Positions 37,550 to 50,509 of a stretch of DNA of 64,000 bases are shown here, in pieces; within the stretch, counting starts at the first letter, position 1, and the number at the start of each line of letters is the position of its first letter. Under the pieces are notes generated by a model, which worked only from the letters and a program-made list of their open reading frames with translations, was not told the DNA's origin and made no database searches. Made by a program: the position numbers and the translations under genes. This DNA is from Qipengyuania qiaonensis (GTDB lineage Bacteria; Pseudomonadota; Alphaproteobacteria; Sphingomonadales; Sphingomonadaceae), in NCBI RefSeq assembly GCF_019711515.1, contig NZ_JAIGNO010000001.1, forward strand, positions 1-64,000, given 5' to 3'.

Positions 37550-38770
37550 TCAGGCCCAGTTGGCCATTTCCGTCTCGAGATTGTCGACGATGGCCTCGAA
37601 GAACTGCTCCGTGGTCATCCAGCTCTGGTTCGGACCGATAAGCAGCGCGAGGTCCTTGGTCATCTTGCCGCTCTCGACCGTCTTGATGCAGACCCGTTCG
37701 AGCGTTTCGGCGAACTTCACGACGTCCGGCGTATTGTCGAAACGACCGCGATAGATGAGGCCGCGAGTCCAGGCGAAGATGCTGGCGATCGGGTTGGTCG
37801 AAGTCGCCTTGCCCTGCTGGTGCTGACGGTAGTGGCGGGTTACGGTACCGTGAGCGGCTTCCGCTTCCACGGTCTTGCCGTCGGGCGTCATCAGCACCGA
37901 AGTCATCAGGCCGAGCGACCCGAAGCCCTGAGCCACCACGTCCGACTGCACGTCGCCGTCATAGTTCTTGCAGGCCCACACGAACTTGCCGCTCCACTTG
38001 AGCGCGGCGGCGACCATGTCGTCGATCAGGCGGTGCTCGTAAGTGATCTTCGCTTCGGCGAACTTGTCCTTGAATTCACTGTCGAACACTTCCTGGAACA
38101 GGTCTTTGAAGCGACCGTCATACTTCTTGAGGATGGTGTTCTTGGTCGACAGGTAGACCGGCCATTTGCGATCCAGGCCATAGTTCATGCAGGCCCGCGC
38201 AAAGTCGCGGATGCTGTCGTCGAGGTTGTACATGGCCATGGCCACGCCCGAACTCTGGAATTCGTAGACGTCGAGATCGATATTTTCGCCGTTCTCGCCT
38301 TCGAACACTAACCGCAGCTTACCCGCTCCGGGGATTAGCGTATCCTTGGCCCGGTACTGGTCGCCAAAGGCATGGCGGCCGACGACGATCGGATCGGTCC
38401 AGCCCGGCACCAGGCGAGGAACGTTGTCGATGACGATCGGCTCGCGGAAGACCACGCCGCCCAGAATGTTGCGGATCGTGCCGTTCGGGCTGACCCACAT
38501 CTTCTTCAGATCGAACTCCTCGACGCGGGCTTCGTCCGGGGTGATGGTGGCGCATTTCACGCCGACGCCGTGTTCCTTGATGGCATTCGCGGCATCGACG
38601 GTGATCTGATCATCGGTCTCGTCGCGCTTTTCAATCGAGAGATCGTAATACTTCAGGTCGACGTCGAGATAAGGCAGGATCAACCGCTCGCGGATCCACT
38701 GCCAGATGATTCTTGTCATTTCGTCGCCGTCAAGCTCGACGATCGGGTTCGCAACCTTGATCTTCGCCAT
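37550..38770 (-). CDS. icd: NADP-dependent isocitrate dehydrogenase
   Basis: This TCA-cycle enzyme oxidises isocitrate to 2-oxoglutarate. At 406 residues it is the eukaryote-like type II form usual in alphaproteobacteria, with [15 protein letters not shown] at the N-terminus, [19 protein letters not shown] and [20 protein letters not shown]. The ATG at 38770 has AGGAC upstream. Single gene. Confidence 0.97.
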   Translation of the reverse strand: MAKIKVANPIVELDGDEMTRIIWQWIRERLILPYLDVDLKYYDLSIEKRDETDDQITVDAANAIKEHGVGVKCATITPDEARVEEFDLKKMWVSPNGTIRNILGGVVFREPIVIDNVPRLVPGWTDPIVVGRHAFGDQYRAKDTLIPGAGKLRLVFEGENGENIDLDVYEFQSSGVAMAMYNLDDSIRDFARACMNYGLDRKWPVYLSTKNTILKKYDGRFKDLFQEVFDSEFKDKFAEAKITYEHRLIDDMVAAALKWSGKFVWACKNYDGDVQSDVVAQGFGSLGLMTSVLMTPDGKTVEAEAAHGTVTRHYRQHQQGKATSTNPIASIFAWTRGLIYRGRFDNTPDVVKFAETLERVCIKTVESGKMTKDLALLIGPNQSWMTTEQFFEAIVDNLETEMANWA

Positions 38771-39064
38771 GGGTGTCCTGTTCGTTGGGATTTCAGTTGC
38801 GCGCGCCATAGCAGAGCGCTGGGCGAGGGCAAGGGAGCGGACCGGTTCTCGTGGGCGGAGGGTATCGAGCGCTTGGCTGGGGCGAGGGCGATGAGATCGA
38901 AAGGGAACTCGCCCTCGCAATAAACACAGCGTACACACTCCATGAGACAAAGGCTGAAAGGTTGGACAAATTCGCCTCTCTTCACGTCGTCTTTCGGTAA
39001 TGGTAGATCGCTTGCGAAAGCGTGGCAGAATTTCAACGAGGTGAGATCGATCACCTGCAAGGAT
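38771..39064. other. intergenic region before the hydrolase gene
   Basis: About 294 bases between the icd start and the hydrolase start, so both promoters should lie here. The hydrolase frame is open back to 38942, but those codons look unlike a signal peptide. No other gene is seen. Confidence 0.4.
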
Positions 39065-40084
39065 ATGACGGGCAATTTCAAAGAGCTTTCAGGATTGCGA
39101 CGAAGGGACTTCCTCGCCTCCTCGGCCGCGGTGCCGTTCATGATGTCATTGCCGGCCTCCGCATCCGGATCGTCGGTCACGACCGGGGCAAATCTGGTCG
39201 AGGCCGCGAATGCACCGTTCGGCAGCAATGCGGCGCTGGCCAGTTTCGAACATCTGGCCGCCAGCGGGGCCGGCGTGGTCGCGCTGATACCCTTCTTCTG
39301 GCAGTCGCATGAAAGCGATGCCAAGCTTGTACGGGGCAATGCTCTGCCGAACGAACGTCTGCAAGACGGTATTCTACAGGCGCACAAATCGGGGCTGGAG
39401 GTGCTGGTCAAACCCCATATATGGGTGCCCGATCGCTGGGCGGGCAGCATCACATTCTCCCTCGAAAGCGACTGGCAAGCCTGGTTCGCTGCGTATGAAG
39501 CGGCGCTGACGGATTGCGCCGACATCGCAGCCAAGGCAGGCGCACAGACGTTCTGTGTCGGAACAGAGCTGAAACAGGCTAGCGAGCGACCCGAATGGAC
39601 GAAAGTGATTGCCCGAATACGGTCGGTCTTCCCGGGCAGGCTCACTTATGTCGCGCATAATGCGGCAGAAGCGCGGCAAGTCGGTTTTTGGGACCAGCTC
39701 GATATCGTCGCCATGTCCTCCTACCCGGCACTGGGTTCCCCGTCGGACCGTGCCGGTTGGCGCCGTGCGATAGGAAATGAAGCACGGGCGTTGAGGTTGC
39801 TCGCCGACCGGCACGGAAAGCCGGCTTGGCTGGGGGAAATCGGCATTCGCTCGGCCGTAGATGCGACATACAAACCTTGGGAGAGTGCCGAAGAACGCGA
39901 TGCCCTGCCGGATATGGCAGTGCAGCGCGATGTGCTGCAAATGTGGCTCGAGATTGCGGACGAACAGAAAATAGACACCGCGCTGGTATGGCGCTGGCTG
40001 AGCGACCCGAACGGTGGCGGACCACGGGACACCGATTTCACGATTCAGAACAAACCGGCACAGGATTTGCTCGCGGCGCGCTAG
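39065..40084 (+). CDS. Tat-type secreted TIM-barrel glycoside hydrolase (GH113-like)
   Basis: This protein has about 339 residues. A twin-arginine motif ([16 protein letters not shown]) suggests folded export. The barrel carries acid/base Glu168 in FCVGTELKQ and nucleophile Glu258 in WLGEIGIRS, the two glutamates expected of GH113-like mannanase-type enzymes, with [11 protein letters not shown] between them. The start at 39065 is the likeliest, but codons from 38942 are open. It converges on the polysaccharide operon with only four bases between stops, so it may trim or release that polymer. Substrate inferred from location only. Confidence 0.78.
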   Translation: MTGNFKELSGLRRRDFLASSAAVPFMMSLPASASGSSVTTGANLVEAANAPFGSNAALASFEHLAASGAGVVALIPFFWQSHESDAKLVRGNALPNERLQDGILQAHKSGLEVLVKPHIWVPDRWAGSITFSLESDWQAWFAAYEAALTDCADIAAKAGAQTFCVGTELKQASERPEWTKVIARIRSVFPGRLTYVAHNAAEARQVGFWDQLDIVAMSSYPALGSPSDRAGWRRAIGNEARALRLLADRHGKPAWLGEIGIRSAVDATYKPWESAEERDALPDMAVQRDVLQMWLEIADEQKIDTALVWRWLSDPNGGGPRDTDFTIQNKPAQDLLAAR

Positions 40085-40088
40085 TGGA

Positions 40089-40892
40089 TCAGAACGAAAC
40101 CCACACGCCGCCGAAGAAGCCGCGTTCGCGCAGTGCGTTTTCGCCCGCGATGGTGCCCATCAGTCCAGCCTGCAACGCCACCGAACGCGATACGTTGAGG
40201 ACGCCGCTTAACTGCAGGTTGTGATAGCGGTACTCGTCGAAAATGCCTTGGCCGGCGCCGTCGCTGATCGTGTTGAACGACTGCGCCATCAGCAGAAAAT
40301 CGGGGTCCGGACGATAGCCGAGTGTCACGTCGGCATGGAATTCGTTGGGCGGGTCGCCGTCGCGCAGACGATAGCTCGCTTGCGCGTCGACGAAGCCACC
40401 GCTGTTTCCGAGGGCGAGGTTATGGAACCCGCGCAACCGGAAATCATACTCGGCATCGGTGCTGCCGACCTGGGCCAGATTGTCGTCGCGTGAAACCCCG
40501 GGAATGCGGACTGTCGTCTCTACCGCGAACCAGCCATCCTGACTTTCGGCGAAGCGATAGCGCCCGCCGATGTCGGTGTAGCCCAACCCGCTGTCGTCAT
40601 CGCCGCCTTCGACCGATACACCGCGAAAGCTCGGTTTGAAAATCAGGGTCAAATCGGGCACGATTTCGTATTCTGCGAGCAGAAACAGTTCGACCTTCTC
40701 GTAATCGGCAATGTCGATGCTGTTGCCATCGGCATCGAAGCCGCGGGAGCTTTTCGAATAATAGAAGCTCGCGATCACTTGCCCCTTGTCGGCCTGATCC
40801 GTCGTTGCGGGAACAACATCCTGCGCGACTGCGGGGTTTGCTGCCAGTAGGCCGGCAAGGGCGATGCCGAAGGCGCAGAATCTACCGGTCAT
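40089..40892 (-). CDS. outer-membrane beta-barrel protein, possible polysaccharide exporter
   Basis: This 267-residue protein has a signal peptide ([20 protein letters not shown]) and amphipathic strands such as VELFLLAEYEIVPDLTLIFK, ending in FGGVWVSF with a terminal Phe. This fits the family of MetA-pathway/transporter-like barrels. It starts within the stop of the response-regulator gene (ATGA) and is the last gene of the operon. Its position suggests the outer-membrane exit of the polymer made by the GT2. Another porin-like role is possible. Confidence 0.75.
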   Translation of the reverse strand: MTGRFCAFGIALAGLLAANPAVAQDVVPATTDQADKGQVIASFYYSKSSRGFDADGNSIDIADYEKVELFLLAEYEIVPDLTLIFKPSFRGVSVEGGDDDSGLGYTDIGGRYRFAESQDGWFAVETTVRIPGVSRDDNLAQVGSTDAEYDFRLRGFHNLALGNSGGFVDAQASYRLRDGDPPNEFHADVTLGYRPDPDFLLMAQSFNTISDGAGQGIFDEYRYHNLQLSGVLNVSRSVALQAGLMGTIAGENALRERGFFGGVWVSF

Positions 40893-41851
40893 TGTCGCTC
40901 CAGAAGGATTTGCTTGGTCGTGTCGACAAGATTGTCGGCGCTTAGTGCGAGATCGTCCGGCGGAGCCCAGGCGGTTGTCGTCCACAAGGTGACATATTCC
41001 GACTGGATCGAGTTGCCGTGGACCATCTGGGCTTGTTCCACCGCTCCTCTCGCCTTGCGGTTCCAAACCTCGAGCTCCTCGGCATCCGCAGCGCCGGGGT
41101 GGATGAGCAAGAAGGATCCCGGCCCGTTGGACACCATTAGTATATCGAGAGGGGCGGCGATGGACTGCAACAATTCGGCGAGATGGTGAGTGAGAACGTC
41201 GGCAGCCTCTTCGCCGCGCAGCGCGACAAAGGCGTCGAAATCGACGACCTGCAGCAGGCTGAGTGCCGCCGATCGATTCTGGCTGCGGCAGTCGGAAATG
41301 ATCAGGTCGAAAATCCGGCGCTTGAGCAAGTCGGTTTGCGGTTCGATCAGACTCATGCCTGCTTGGCCTTGACGCAAGGCGTCATTCTGAATCCGCAGGT
41401 CCTCCTCGCGCAGCGCGCGCCGCTCCTGCTCGCGTCTGATCCTGAGCAAGGTACGGACACGCGCAAGCAGCCTTATTTCGTCGATCGGCTTGGTCAGAAA
41501 GTCGTCCGCGCCCGCCATGAAGGCCTGATTCAGCAGTTCGACATCAATCGTCGCGGTCAGCATAAGGATCGGCAGGTAACGTGTACGCTGCGACAGCCGC
41601 ATGCGCGCGCAGACTTCCAAACCGTCCATATCGGGCATCATCACATCGAGGATGACCAACTGGTAGTCTACCTCGCCCTCCACAACGTCTTCGCCATCCT
41701 CGGCAACGCCGCATTTTTCGAGCGCGTCCCGGCCGCCGCGAGCGATGTCTATGTCCTTGAAATTGCCCCTGGCCAGCAGCGCTTTAGTGATCAGCGCGCT
41801 TTCAGGCACATCGTCCACGATCAGGATCTTGGATCGCCGAGTCTGGTTCAT
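40889..41851 (-). CDS. response regulator with degenerate GGDEF domain
   Basis: This 320-residue protein has a receiver at residues 8-140 ([10 protein letters not shown], acceptor D69 in [22 protein letters not shown]), then a linker and a GGDEF-fold domain starting [12 protein letters not shown]. The catalytic loop is lost: residues 242-247 read NGPGSF where GGDEF is expected, so it should not make cyclic-di-GMP. It may act as an allosteric or scaffold regulator. It is flanked on both sides by ATGA overlaps and lies between the membrane protein and the barrel, so it is an integral part of the operon. Its receiver is likely phosphorylated by a kinase such as that at 47365. Confidence 0.8.
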   Translation of the reverse strand: MNQTRRSKILIVDDVPESALITKALLARGNFKDIDIARGGRDALEKCGVAEDGEDVVEGEVDYQLVILDVMMPDMDGLEVCARMRLSQRTRYLPILMLTATIDVELLNQAFMAGADDFLTKPIDEIRLLARVRTLLRIRREQERRALREEDLRIQNDALRQGQAGMSLIEPQTDLLKRRIFDLIISDCRSQNRSAALSLLQVVDFDAFVALRGEEAADVLTHHLAELLQSIAAPLDILMVSNGPGSFLLIHPGAADAEELEVWNRKARGAVEQAQMVHGNSIQSEYVTLWTTTAWAPPDDLALSADNLVDTTKQILLERQ

Positions 41852-43314
41852 CGCTGGCCCTCTTCGCTGACTTCGTACACGCGCCAACGCGCTCCGTCAT
41901 ATTTGAGCCGATAGCCTGTTGCTCCGCTCTCATAGAGTGTTGGAAATATGCGACCAACGCGGTCGCTGCCCAATCCCGATCCGCTATTGCGTACCACCAG
42001 CATATCGGCATCGGTCCTCTGGCGGATCGACGCAACACGGAACTGCTGAGTATCACCGCTCCAGATACCGTCTGTACCGCTACGTAGCGCGATGACGGCG
42101 GGCACGGCTTCGGCATCGAACAGCACGTTGCTCTTTCCCGACAGGGCCCGTGCCAAGCCGGTCAATTCCGGATCGCTATCTGCGACCGTATGATTCATCA
42201 CGGCCGCTTTCCAGCGTTCGCTTTCCGGAGCCGTATCTATGAAGACCAAAGCCGTACCACCAATCAGTCCGGCTGAAAGCAGGTTGAGTTCCACCCTGTT
42301 CAGGCGATTGATCGGCCAGCGCGCGACACAGGCGGCCGCGCCGGTGATCCCAAGACTGGCAGCAAGCGAGACCGAGGGAAAGAATCCGAAGGCCTGCGAG
42401 AGAAATATTCCGGACAAGAGCGTGGCGAATATCGCCAGTACGGCATAGCGCAGGGGACCCATGCCTCGTGCGGCCATAAAGAACGCCAGCAAAACAGGGC
42501 TGACCGCGAAGAGGCTGATCGCGGTGATCGCGAAGGTACGCCACGTCGGCTCGGATGCCGCGATCTGCGCGTCGGCCCCCAATCCAGCCGCCTCGCGACT
42601 GATCGTGTAAAGGAAGGCTGAGGCATCTCCCGCAAAGATCCAGTTGACATACATGAACGCGAAGAGGCTGAACCCGAACGGAAACAGCAACATCAGATAC
42701 ATCGGTATGGGCGCGGTACGCAGTCGATCAGGGGGCATGACCAGTGCCAGGAAAGGCAGGCTGGCGAAAACAAGGAGCAGGCCGAAGGGGTGCGCGAATG
42801 CCATTAATGCCAGCCCTACCGAAACCAGCATGAGATCGTTCACGCGTTCACCGCGCCGTAGACCGACAGTTCCTAGCGCGGTCAGCCACAACCCCCAATG
42901 AATCGCCACAAAGCCAACCCCCTCGGTTGCGGCGCGCAAAAATACCGGGTTGAGGCCCAGTGCGGCGCTTGCAGCGCAGGCTTCGAGTACGGAAAGCCCG
43001 TTGATCCGAAATGCGTTGAACCACGCCACGACCAACATTCCGGCGAGCCCCGCACTTAGAGCCGTGAGGCCCGTGGTACCGCCAGTCGGTACCACATAGC
43101 TCAGAACTATGGCCGAGATGTAAGGCACAGGCGGGAATGCAGTGATCACATTCTCGAACCGGATGAGCCCGTCCATGCTCAGCAGCGTTCGTCCCTGTAG
43201 GTCGAGATTGCTGGTGGAGACGTAGCCCCGCGCATGCAGCAGGAGCGCCAAGCCTACCAGCATCACCGCCACTGTCAGCGGGAAGAGATAGGGGGCAACC
43301 CTGCGCCAGTTCAT
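41848..43314 (-). CDS. polytopic membrane protein, GT-C-like, of the polysaccharide locus
   Basis: This 488-residue protein has about ten membrane segments in residues 10-370 and a C-terminal soluble domain. The first loop contains [20 protein letters not shown], reminiscent of GT-C enzymes that use lipid-linked sugars, but no catalytic motif is certain. It overlaps the GT2 start by four bases upstream and the response regulator by four bases downstream. It could add a side group to the polymer, or move substrate. Function unknown. Confidence 0.65.
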   Translation of the reverse strand: MNWRRVAPYLFPLTVAVMLVGLALLLHARGYVSTSNLDLQGRTLLSMDGLIRFENVITAFPPVPYISAIVLSYVVPTGGTTGLTALSAGLAGMLVVAWFNAFRINGLSVLEACAASAALGLNPVFLRAATEGVGFVAIHWGLWLTALGTVGLRRGERVNDLMLVSVGLALMAFAHPFGLLLVFASLPFLALVMPPDRLRTAPIPMYLMLLFPFGFSLFAFMYVNWIFAGDASAFLYTISREAAGLGADAQIAASEPTWRTFAITAISLFAVSPVLLAFFMAARGMGPLRYAVLAIFATLLSGIFLSQAFGFFPSVSLAASLGITGAAACVARWPINRLNRVELNLLSAGLIGGTALVFIDTAPESERWKAAVMNHTVADSDPELTGLARALSGKSNVLFDAEAVPAVIALRSGTDGIWSGDTQQFRVASIRQRTDADMLVVRNSGSGLGSDRVGRIFPTLYESGATGYRLKYDGARWRVYEVSEEGQR

Positions 43315-45197
43315 GCCGCCAACTGCCCCGCTTGCGCCTTGCTGACCTCGTCGGCAGTATGTTTCGACAGGCCGTGTTCCGTCTTCTCCCAATAGAAGGG
43401 TTTGGTTATGAGCTGCCAGGCACCTTTCCACGCCGCGATCGACATCAGCACCCAATACCAGATGACCGTCAGGCTATAAGGCACAAGAGACAGCCAGTTG
43501 CGACGAAACGGCGCCAGCATCATCACGAATATGAACAAGCCGTTCCCGGCCAATAGATTGAACAGCGAGAGATACAGCAGTAGCGGCGGAAACACCGGGT
43601 CGAACAACCCGGTTTCGGTCACGAGCCAGACGCCGAAGATAAGCCAGAACAGCGGGTTGAGCAGCCCCGACAGCATTGTTCCGCCGATAAAGAAAATGAA
43701 GCCGAGGACCCCCAGCGGTCCGATGGTCTTGAGCAGGTGCAAGGGACGCCGGGTATGCACCAGGAAGGTTTGCATGTACCCCTTGATCCAGCGCGAACGC
43801 TGGCGGATCCAGTTGCTCTGCGAGACATTCGCTTCCTCGAAAGTGGTCGAGGCGGCGAGCCGCACCTCATAGCCCTTCTGCGTCAGCCGAATGCCGAGAT
43901 CGGCATCTTCCGTAACATTGAACGGGTCCCAGGCACGCAATTCGCGCAGCACGTCCATCTTGAAATGGTTCGACGTACCGCCGAGCGGGATCGGTACCTT
44001 GAGCTTTTCCAGCCCCGGCAACATCAGATCGAACCACAGCGAATAGTCGAGTGTGAACAGGCGGGTGAGCCAGTTTTCTTCGCGATTGAAATAATTCAAA
44101 CGGCATTGGACGCATGCAACGTTGTCGGGCGCCCGGTCGAAAGTCACGACCACCTTTTTGAGCTGGTCGGGCTCGGGCTTGTCCTCGGCATCGTAGATGA
44201 CCAGATAGTCGCCGCGCGCAAACTGCAACGCGTAATTGCAGGCCTTGGGCTTGGTCTGCGGCTGCGACGGTGGGACCAGGATGATTTCGAAGATATCCTC
44301 GAGACCCAGGGCAGTCGCTGCGTCGATAGTCAGCTGGTCGCCTTCTTCGAGTACGATCTTGATGTCCAGCCGACTGGTCGGATAGTCGAGTTCGCGAAGG
44401 GCGTTTGCAAGGATCGGCAGCACATCCGGTTCGCGGAACATCGGCACCAGCACAGTGTAAATCGGCAGGTCCTCGTTGCGCAGGAGGCTGACGGCAGCAT
44501 CGAGCTGGCGCTCGCGGGCATGCTGGTTCTTGCCGCCATACCAGATCAGCACGCTCTTGAAGACGAAGTTGCCGAGATAGAACACCGTCATCACCAGGTT
44601 GATCACGATCAGCGTCGCGATCGGAGCCAGCGCGAGTCCCGCCGCTGCCGCAGTCACCATCGCCCAGGCGATGACCAGTTGGGTCGGTGTGAACACGGTC
44701 TGGGCGGACATCACCGGATCATGATTGGCGAGATCGAAGACCGCCGCTTCGAGATAACGTGCGGAGAACACATCCTGCACCGCACGCTGTAGGTCCTTTT
44801 TGGGCGCGATGCGAATCTTGACGTTCTGGCCCCATTTACGGCGGGCGTAGAGGATCAGTTCGGGGCCCGGACGTGCCGTTACGATCGTGATATCCCCGTC
44901 GGTCTCACGCCAGGGGACTGCGAGTTCGCGCATGTAAACCGCGACTTCGGTGTGATCGAGCAATGCGGGGTCGAGCGGCTCTTTGCCGAGATCGACGAGT
45001 TCGACACTGAACCGTTCGGCAAGAGCCGCGTAATAGTCGTCCGCCGCAATCCAGTTCTTCGTCAGCATGACGTCGGCAAGGTTGGAGCCCCACCTTGTCG
45101 CCAATTCGCTGGCCTCGTTCAACTGCTGGGGCGTAACGAGGTCGCGCTCGGCGAGAAAATCGCCAGTCCAGCTGTCGATCGAGAGGAATTGCGCCAC
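43311..45197 (-). CDS. cellulose-synthase-like GT2 with N-terminal MshEN-like domain
   Basis: This is a 628-residue processive glycosyltransferase. Residues 1-150 resemble the MshEN/GSPII_E_N domain, two repeats of the kind (R)xGxxLxxxxxIxxxx[21 protein letters not shown] and [20 protein letters not shown]. MshEN domains bind cyclic-di-GMP in other proteins. Membrane segments flank the GT2 core, which shows D336/D339 (YDAED), TED (430-431) and QRSRW (466-470). No PilZ domain is present, unlike BcsA. It lies two bases after the BcsB-like gene and overlaps the next gene by ATGA. The sugar donor is unknown. Confidence 0.82.
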   Translation of the reverse strand: MAQFLSIDSWTGDFLAERDLVTPQQLNEASELATRWGSNLADVMLTKNWIAADDYYAALAERFSVELVDLGKEPLDPALLDHTEVAVYMRELAVPWRETDGDITIVTARPGPELILYARRKWGQNVKIRIAPKKDLQRAVQDVFSARYLEAAVFDLANHDPVMSAQTVFTPTQLVIAWAMVTAAAAGLALAPIATLIVINLVMTVFYLGNFVFKSVLIWYGGKNQHARERQLDAAVSLLRNEDLPIYTVLVPMFREPDVLPILANALRELDYPTSRLDIKIVLEEGDQLTIDAATALGLEDIFEIILVPPSQPQTKPKACNYALQFARGDYLVIYDAEDKPEPDQLKKVVVTFDRAPDNVACVQCRLNYFNREENWLTRLFTLDYSLWFDLMLPGLEKLKVPIPLGGTSNHFKMDVLRELRAWDPFNVTEDADLGIRLTQKGYEVRLAASTTFEEANVSQSNWIRQRSRWIKGYMQTFLVHTRRPLHLLKTIGPLGVLGFIFFIGGTMLSGLLNPLFWLIFGVWLVTETGLFDPVFPPLLLYLSLFNLLAGNGLFIFVMMLAPFRRNWLSLVPYSLTVIWYWVLMSIAAWKGAWQLITKPFYWEKTEHGLSKHTADEVSKAQAGQLAA

Positions 45198-45199
45198 CG

Positions 45200-47140
45200 T
45201 CAGTCTTTAGGCTTGTTCGAGGCGATCACGCGGCGCAGCAGATAGACGAAGCCCAGCGTGAGCAGCAGCCACCCCAGACCGATAAACCACAGGCGATAAC
45301 GCTGGAAAAACTGGGCAAAGGAGCTTTCATCCGGATACCGAATGTCGATCAGTCGCTCACGCTCGTCGTTGAAGGCAAAGTCGAGCTGGTCGGCGGCGAG
45401 AAAGGCAACATTCCCATAACCCAGCACCGGTGGGCTTGCACTCGACTCGAGTGCCGCAAAATCCGCGCCGGGCCGAATCCACAACAGTGGACGACCTCCC
45501 TGTTCGAGTATCTGGATCGTGGTCAGCGTTTCGATCGCATTGCGGTCGATAATCGTTTCGCCGTTCTCACCCGCGATCTCGACCTTCCCCTGGTCGAAGC
45601 GGACTGTCGGTTCGCTACCGGGCGGGGCGTCGCGTCCGACGTAAACCACCGCGCCTTCGGCAGGTATCCGACCATAGGAGACGCTCACCGGGCCTTCTCC
45701 GCTTGCGAGCGGTCCGAGGAACGCCGCGGCCGGTGCAAGGCTTGCGGCATTGGGCACAACAAGGGTGAAGCCGGAGTTCAGAGCGGTAGGCAGATCGGAG
45801 AAATCGTCCAGGGCATCCGCAGGACCGAGCTTGATGCGGCTCGACGGAAGTAGCTGAGCGGGATAGCCCTGCGGCGCATATTTGCAGTCGCCGCTGGCCG
45901 TCTGGCGAACCACGCTGACTTCGAGATTATTGCGCGATGTCGTCAACCCTTCGGGCAGATCGACATCGATCTGAGTGCGCCCGTCCTCTTCCGCCTCGGC
46001 GCTGGCCAGCAGGAAGCCGTTGAGCAGCACCGCGATCACCGGGCGCGAGGCTCCGCTGTCTTCCGCCACCGCGACATCGACGATCATTCCGGTCATACGC
46101 TGGCCTGCCGGGATGGCCGGAGCGGGTATGGCTACATTCCACTGCCCGCGATCCGAAATGCTCTGCACCGACGTATCCGCGCCGAGATCCGCCAGCGTCA
46201 GGCTTTCAACTGCGCCCGATGTGCCGCGCCCGGCCGTGGTCATGCTGGGCGACGCCGCAATCGCCTTCCAGCGGCTTTTCAGTAGGCGGGCGCTGGCAAC
46301 GGGATCTTTCCCACCGATCTGTATCGCGGGCACCCCGTCACTCACCCGTACACCCAAGGCGGGTGCTGCCGCGGGGGCAAAACCGATGCGGGATATCCGC
46401 CACCCCTGGCCGGGGCCGGGACTTTGTCCTGGAGCGCCGTTCAGTCGGGAATCCGCGCCGCCGAGCATCAAGGTAAGCGCCGCCGCAGCCTGCGCGGTGC
46501 TGGCTCCTTCGGGTAGCGCAATGTCCATCGCCCGAGGCATGGCAGCAGATACCGCCGAAATACTCGCCAGGCTGCCACCATCGAATTGAGCCTCGAGCCC
46601 ACCACCGCTGCCGAAAGCGAGATACGCACCGGAAAGGCGCTGGTCGATACAGCGATCCTCGGTAATTGCGCCCGAATAGACGATGCGGGCGGTCAGATAA
46701 CCTTGGTCGATCAACGCAGGGTCGATCGGGATGTCGATCACGCCTTCGGAAAAACCTTCGGGCAGGGCAGTGGTATATTGCGTTCTTCCGCCGATGACGA
46801 TCGAAACCGCCCGCCGGCTGCTGAACGAGGAATCCGCACGATAGGGCAGGACGAGACGCAGTCCTTCCACACCAACGGTCGCGGGCAGCGGAAAATAGAG
46901 ATCGCGAGCGCCGGACAGACCGGCCATCTCGAAGCCGTTTTCGAACCCAAGCTCATCAAGTGCTATAAAACGAGCGACGGGTGCCGCGCCACCGCCTAGG
47001 GGTGCGGGCGTGGCAGGATCCGGTGTCGCGGGGGCTTCGACGGTTGGGGCCGACGCGTCGGGAACGGGGGCCTGTGCAATTCCTGCAGAAGCGAGCATGG
47101 CGGCTGCCGCCACGGCGCACAGGAACTTCTGTTTGGTCAT
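45200..47140 (-). CDS. BcsB-like periplasmic polysaccharide synthase subunit
   Basis: This is a 646-residue protein. The signal peptide ends near residue 22 and a Pro/Ala-rich linker follows. Beta-rich domains typical of cellulose synthase regulatory subunit B follow (LYFPLPATVGVEGLRLVLPY, IVYSGAITEDRCIDQRLSGA), and one C-terminal membrane anchor precedes a basic end (LLRRVIASNKPKD). BcsB guides the growing chain in the periplasm and completes the synthase. First gene of the operon; the next gene begins two bases later. Its polymer need not be cellulose. Confidence 0.82.
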   Translation of the reverse strand: MTKQKFLCAVAAAAMLASAGIAQAPVPDASAPTVEAPATPDPATPAPLGGGAAPVARFIALDELGFENGFEMAGLSGARDLYFPLPATVGVEGLRLVLPYRADSSFSSRRAVSIVIGGRTQYTTALPEGFSEGVIDIPIDPALIDQGYLTARIVYSGAITEDRCIDQRLSGAYLAFGSGGGLEAQFDGGSLASISAVSAAMPRAMDIALPEGASTAQAAAALTLMLGGADSRLNGAPGQSPGPGQGWRISRIGFAPAAAPALGVRVSDGVPAIQIGGKDPVASARLLKSRWKAIAASPSMTTAGRGTSGAVESLTLADLGADTSVQSISDRGQWNVAIPAPAIPAGQRMTGMIVDVAVAEDSGASRPVIAVLLNGFLLASAEAEEDGRTQIDVDLPEGLTTSRNNLEVSVVRQTASGDCKYAPQGYPAQLLPSSRIKLGPADALDDFSDLPTALNSGFTLVVPNAASLAPAAAFLGPLASGEGPVSVSYGRIPAEGAVVYVGRDAPPGSEPTVRFDQGKVEIAGENGETIIDRNAIETLTTIQILEQGGRPLLWIRPGADFAALESSASPPVLGYGNVAFLAADQLDFAFNDERERLIDIRYPDESSFAQFFQRYRLWFIGLGWLLLTLGFVYLLRRVIASNKPKD

Positions 47141-47364
47141 GAAAACACCCCCCGGCTAGGTTGCGGTCAGTCGGTATCTACAGGCCGTCTTTCCGGCCAG
47201 AAGGGCAAACTAAAAGGTTAATTGCAACCCTGCTGCGGCCAATTGCCACAATTCCGGCCGTGATTAAGCGTTTCCACGCATTGGCGGCGGGATTGTTCGC
47301 AGCAAAGCTTTCTTGCATACCCGATATACGGGTTCTGCGGACTGACGATTTGAGCAGGGTGAGC
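47141..47364. promoter_or_regulatory. divergent promoter region of the polysaccharide operon and its kinase
   Basis: This 224-base spacer lies between the BcsB-like gene (leftward) and the hybrid kinase (rightward), and must contain at least two promoters. AT-rich patches (GGTTAATTGC at about 47216, CAATTGCCACAATTCC at about 47240, TGATTAAG at about 47261) are candidate binding sites. AGGG at 47355-47358 is the kinase's ribosome binding site. Confidence 0.4.
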
Positions 47365-49773
<2,409 letters not shown>

Positions 49774-49812
49774 GTGCTTTGGCGTTGATCAACCGCTCAT
49801 GGATTGATCGAG

Positions 49813-50400
49813 TCAAGAGGTGGGGCAGAGCGCATCGTCCGTGATGGCGATCAGGCACGCCTTCATCGTCGCCACCACCGTTTCTATCTGCTCGCGGCTG
49901 GTCGAGCTCAGCTTTAGGCCGACGATCGACAGATGCAGCATTTCGGCTATGCCCCGGGCGCTGATACCTCGTGGCGCGAGCTTGTTTTCGTAGGGCAGGA
50001 AAAACTCGCATAGATTGAGCATGGCTTCCTTGTGGATGTCGTCGAGCCGCCGTCGCATCGTGGTGTCCAGTTCCAGCTCGAGCTCGTCGGCATGCGGCAT
50101 CGCTTGCATGGACTCCCACGAACTGACGACCAGCATGTCGAGTAGAACCGATATCCGTTCGTGTCGGTCGTCGATATTGGCGATGGCTTCGCGGATCGCC
50201 CGCCATTTGGAATTGAAGTGATAGCGAACCACCCCGCCGAGGAGTTCCTCGCGGTTGGGGAAGATATTGTAGACCGTCTGTCGCGAAACGCCGGCAGCGA
50301 CTGCTATATCGTTCATTGTCGCTCGACGGATTCCGTACTGGCTGATAACCTCGTACCCAGCCTGCGCGACCCTGCATGCTCTCTCGTCCATTCCGCTCAA
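49813..50400 (-). CDS. TetR-family repressor of the adjacent RND efflux operon
   Basis: This 195-residue protein has the TetR DNA-binding domain near the N-terminus (MNDIAVAAGVSRQTVYNIFPNREELL). The C-terminal ligand-binding part is rich in helices. It is divergent from an RND operon starting at 50510, the usual arrangement for a repressor that responds to pump substrates. Direct repeats in the spacer are the likely operator. Confidence 0.87.
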   Translation of the reverse strand: MSGMDERACRVAQAGYEVISQYGIRRATMNDIAVAAGVSRQTVYNIFPNREELLGGVVRYHFNSKWRAIREAIANIDDRHERISVLLDMLVVSSWESMQAMPHADELELELDTTMRRRLDDIHKEAMLNLCEFFLPYENKLAPRGISARGIAEMLHLSIVGLKLSSTSREQIETVVATMKACLIAITDDALCPTS

Positions 50401-50417
50401 TTGGACATTTCATGCAA

Positions 50418-50451
50418 AATTGTCAATTTACATTTGTATTTGAATTGTCAA
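50418..50451. promoter_or_regulatory. candidate TetR operator: direct AATTGTCAA repeats
   Basis: AATTGTCAA occurs at 50418-50426 and 50443-50451, 25 bases apart, in the 109-base AT-rich spacer between the TetR gene and the efflux operon. On the minus strand they read TTGACAATT, like a -35 box, so binding here would block the repressor's own promoter. Inferred from position. Confidence 0.45.
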
Positions 50452-50509
50452 AAGGCTTCATTATCTGCGCCGCCGGTCACCCGGTGAGTCGCTTCGGCAA
50501 GGATTTCAA

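Noticed and set aside
40089..47140. Naming the operon as a bacterial cellulose (bcs) operon
   Set aside because: BcsA's PilZ domain and the BcsC and BcsZ partners are missing, and the glycosyltransferase has a different regulatory domain, so the polymer cannot be called cellulose.
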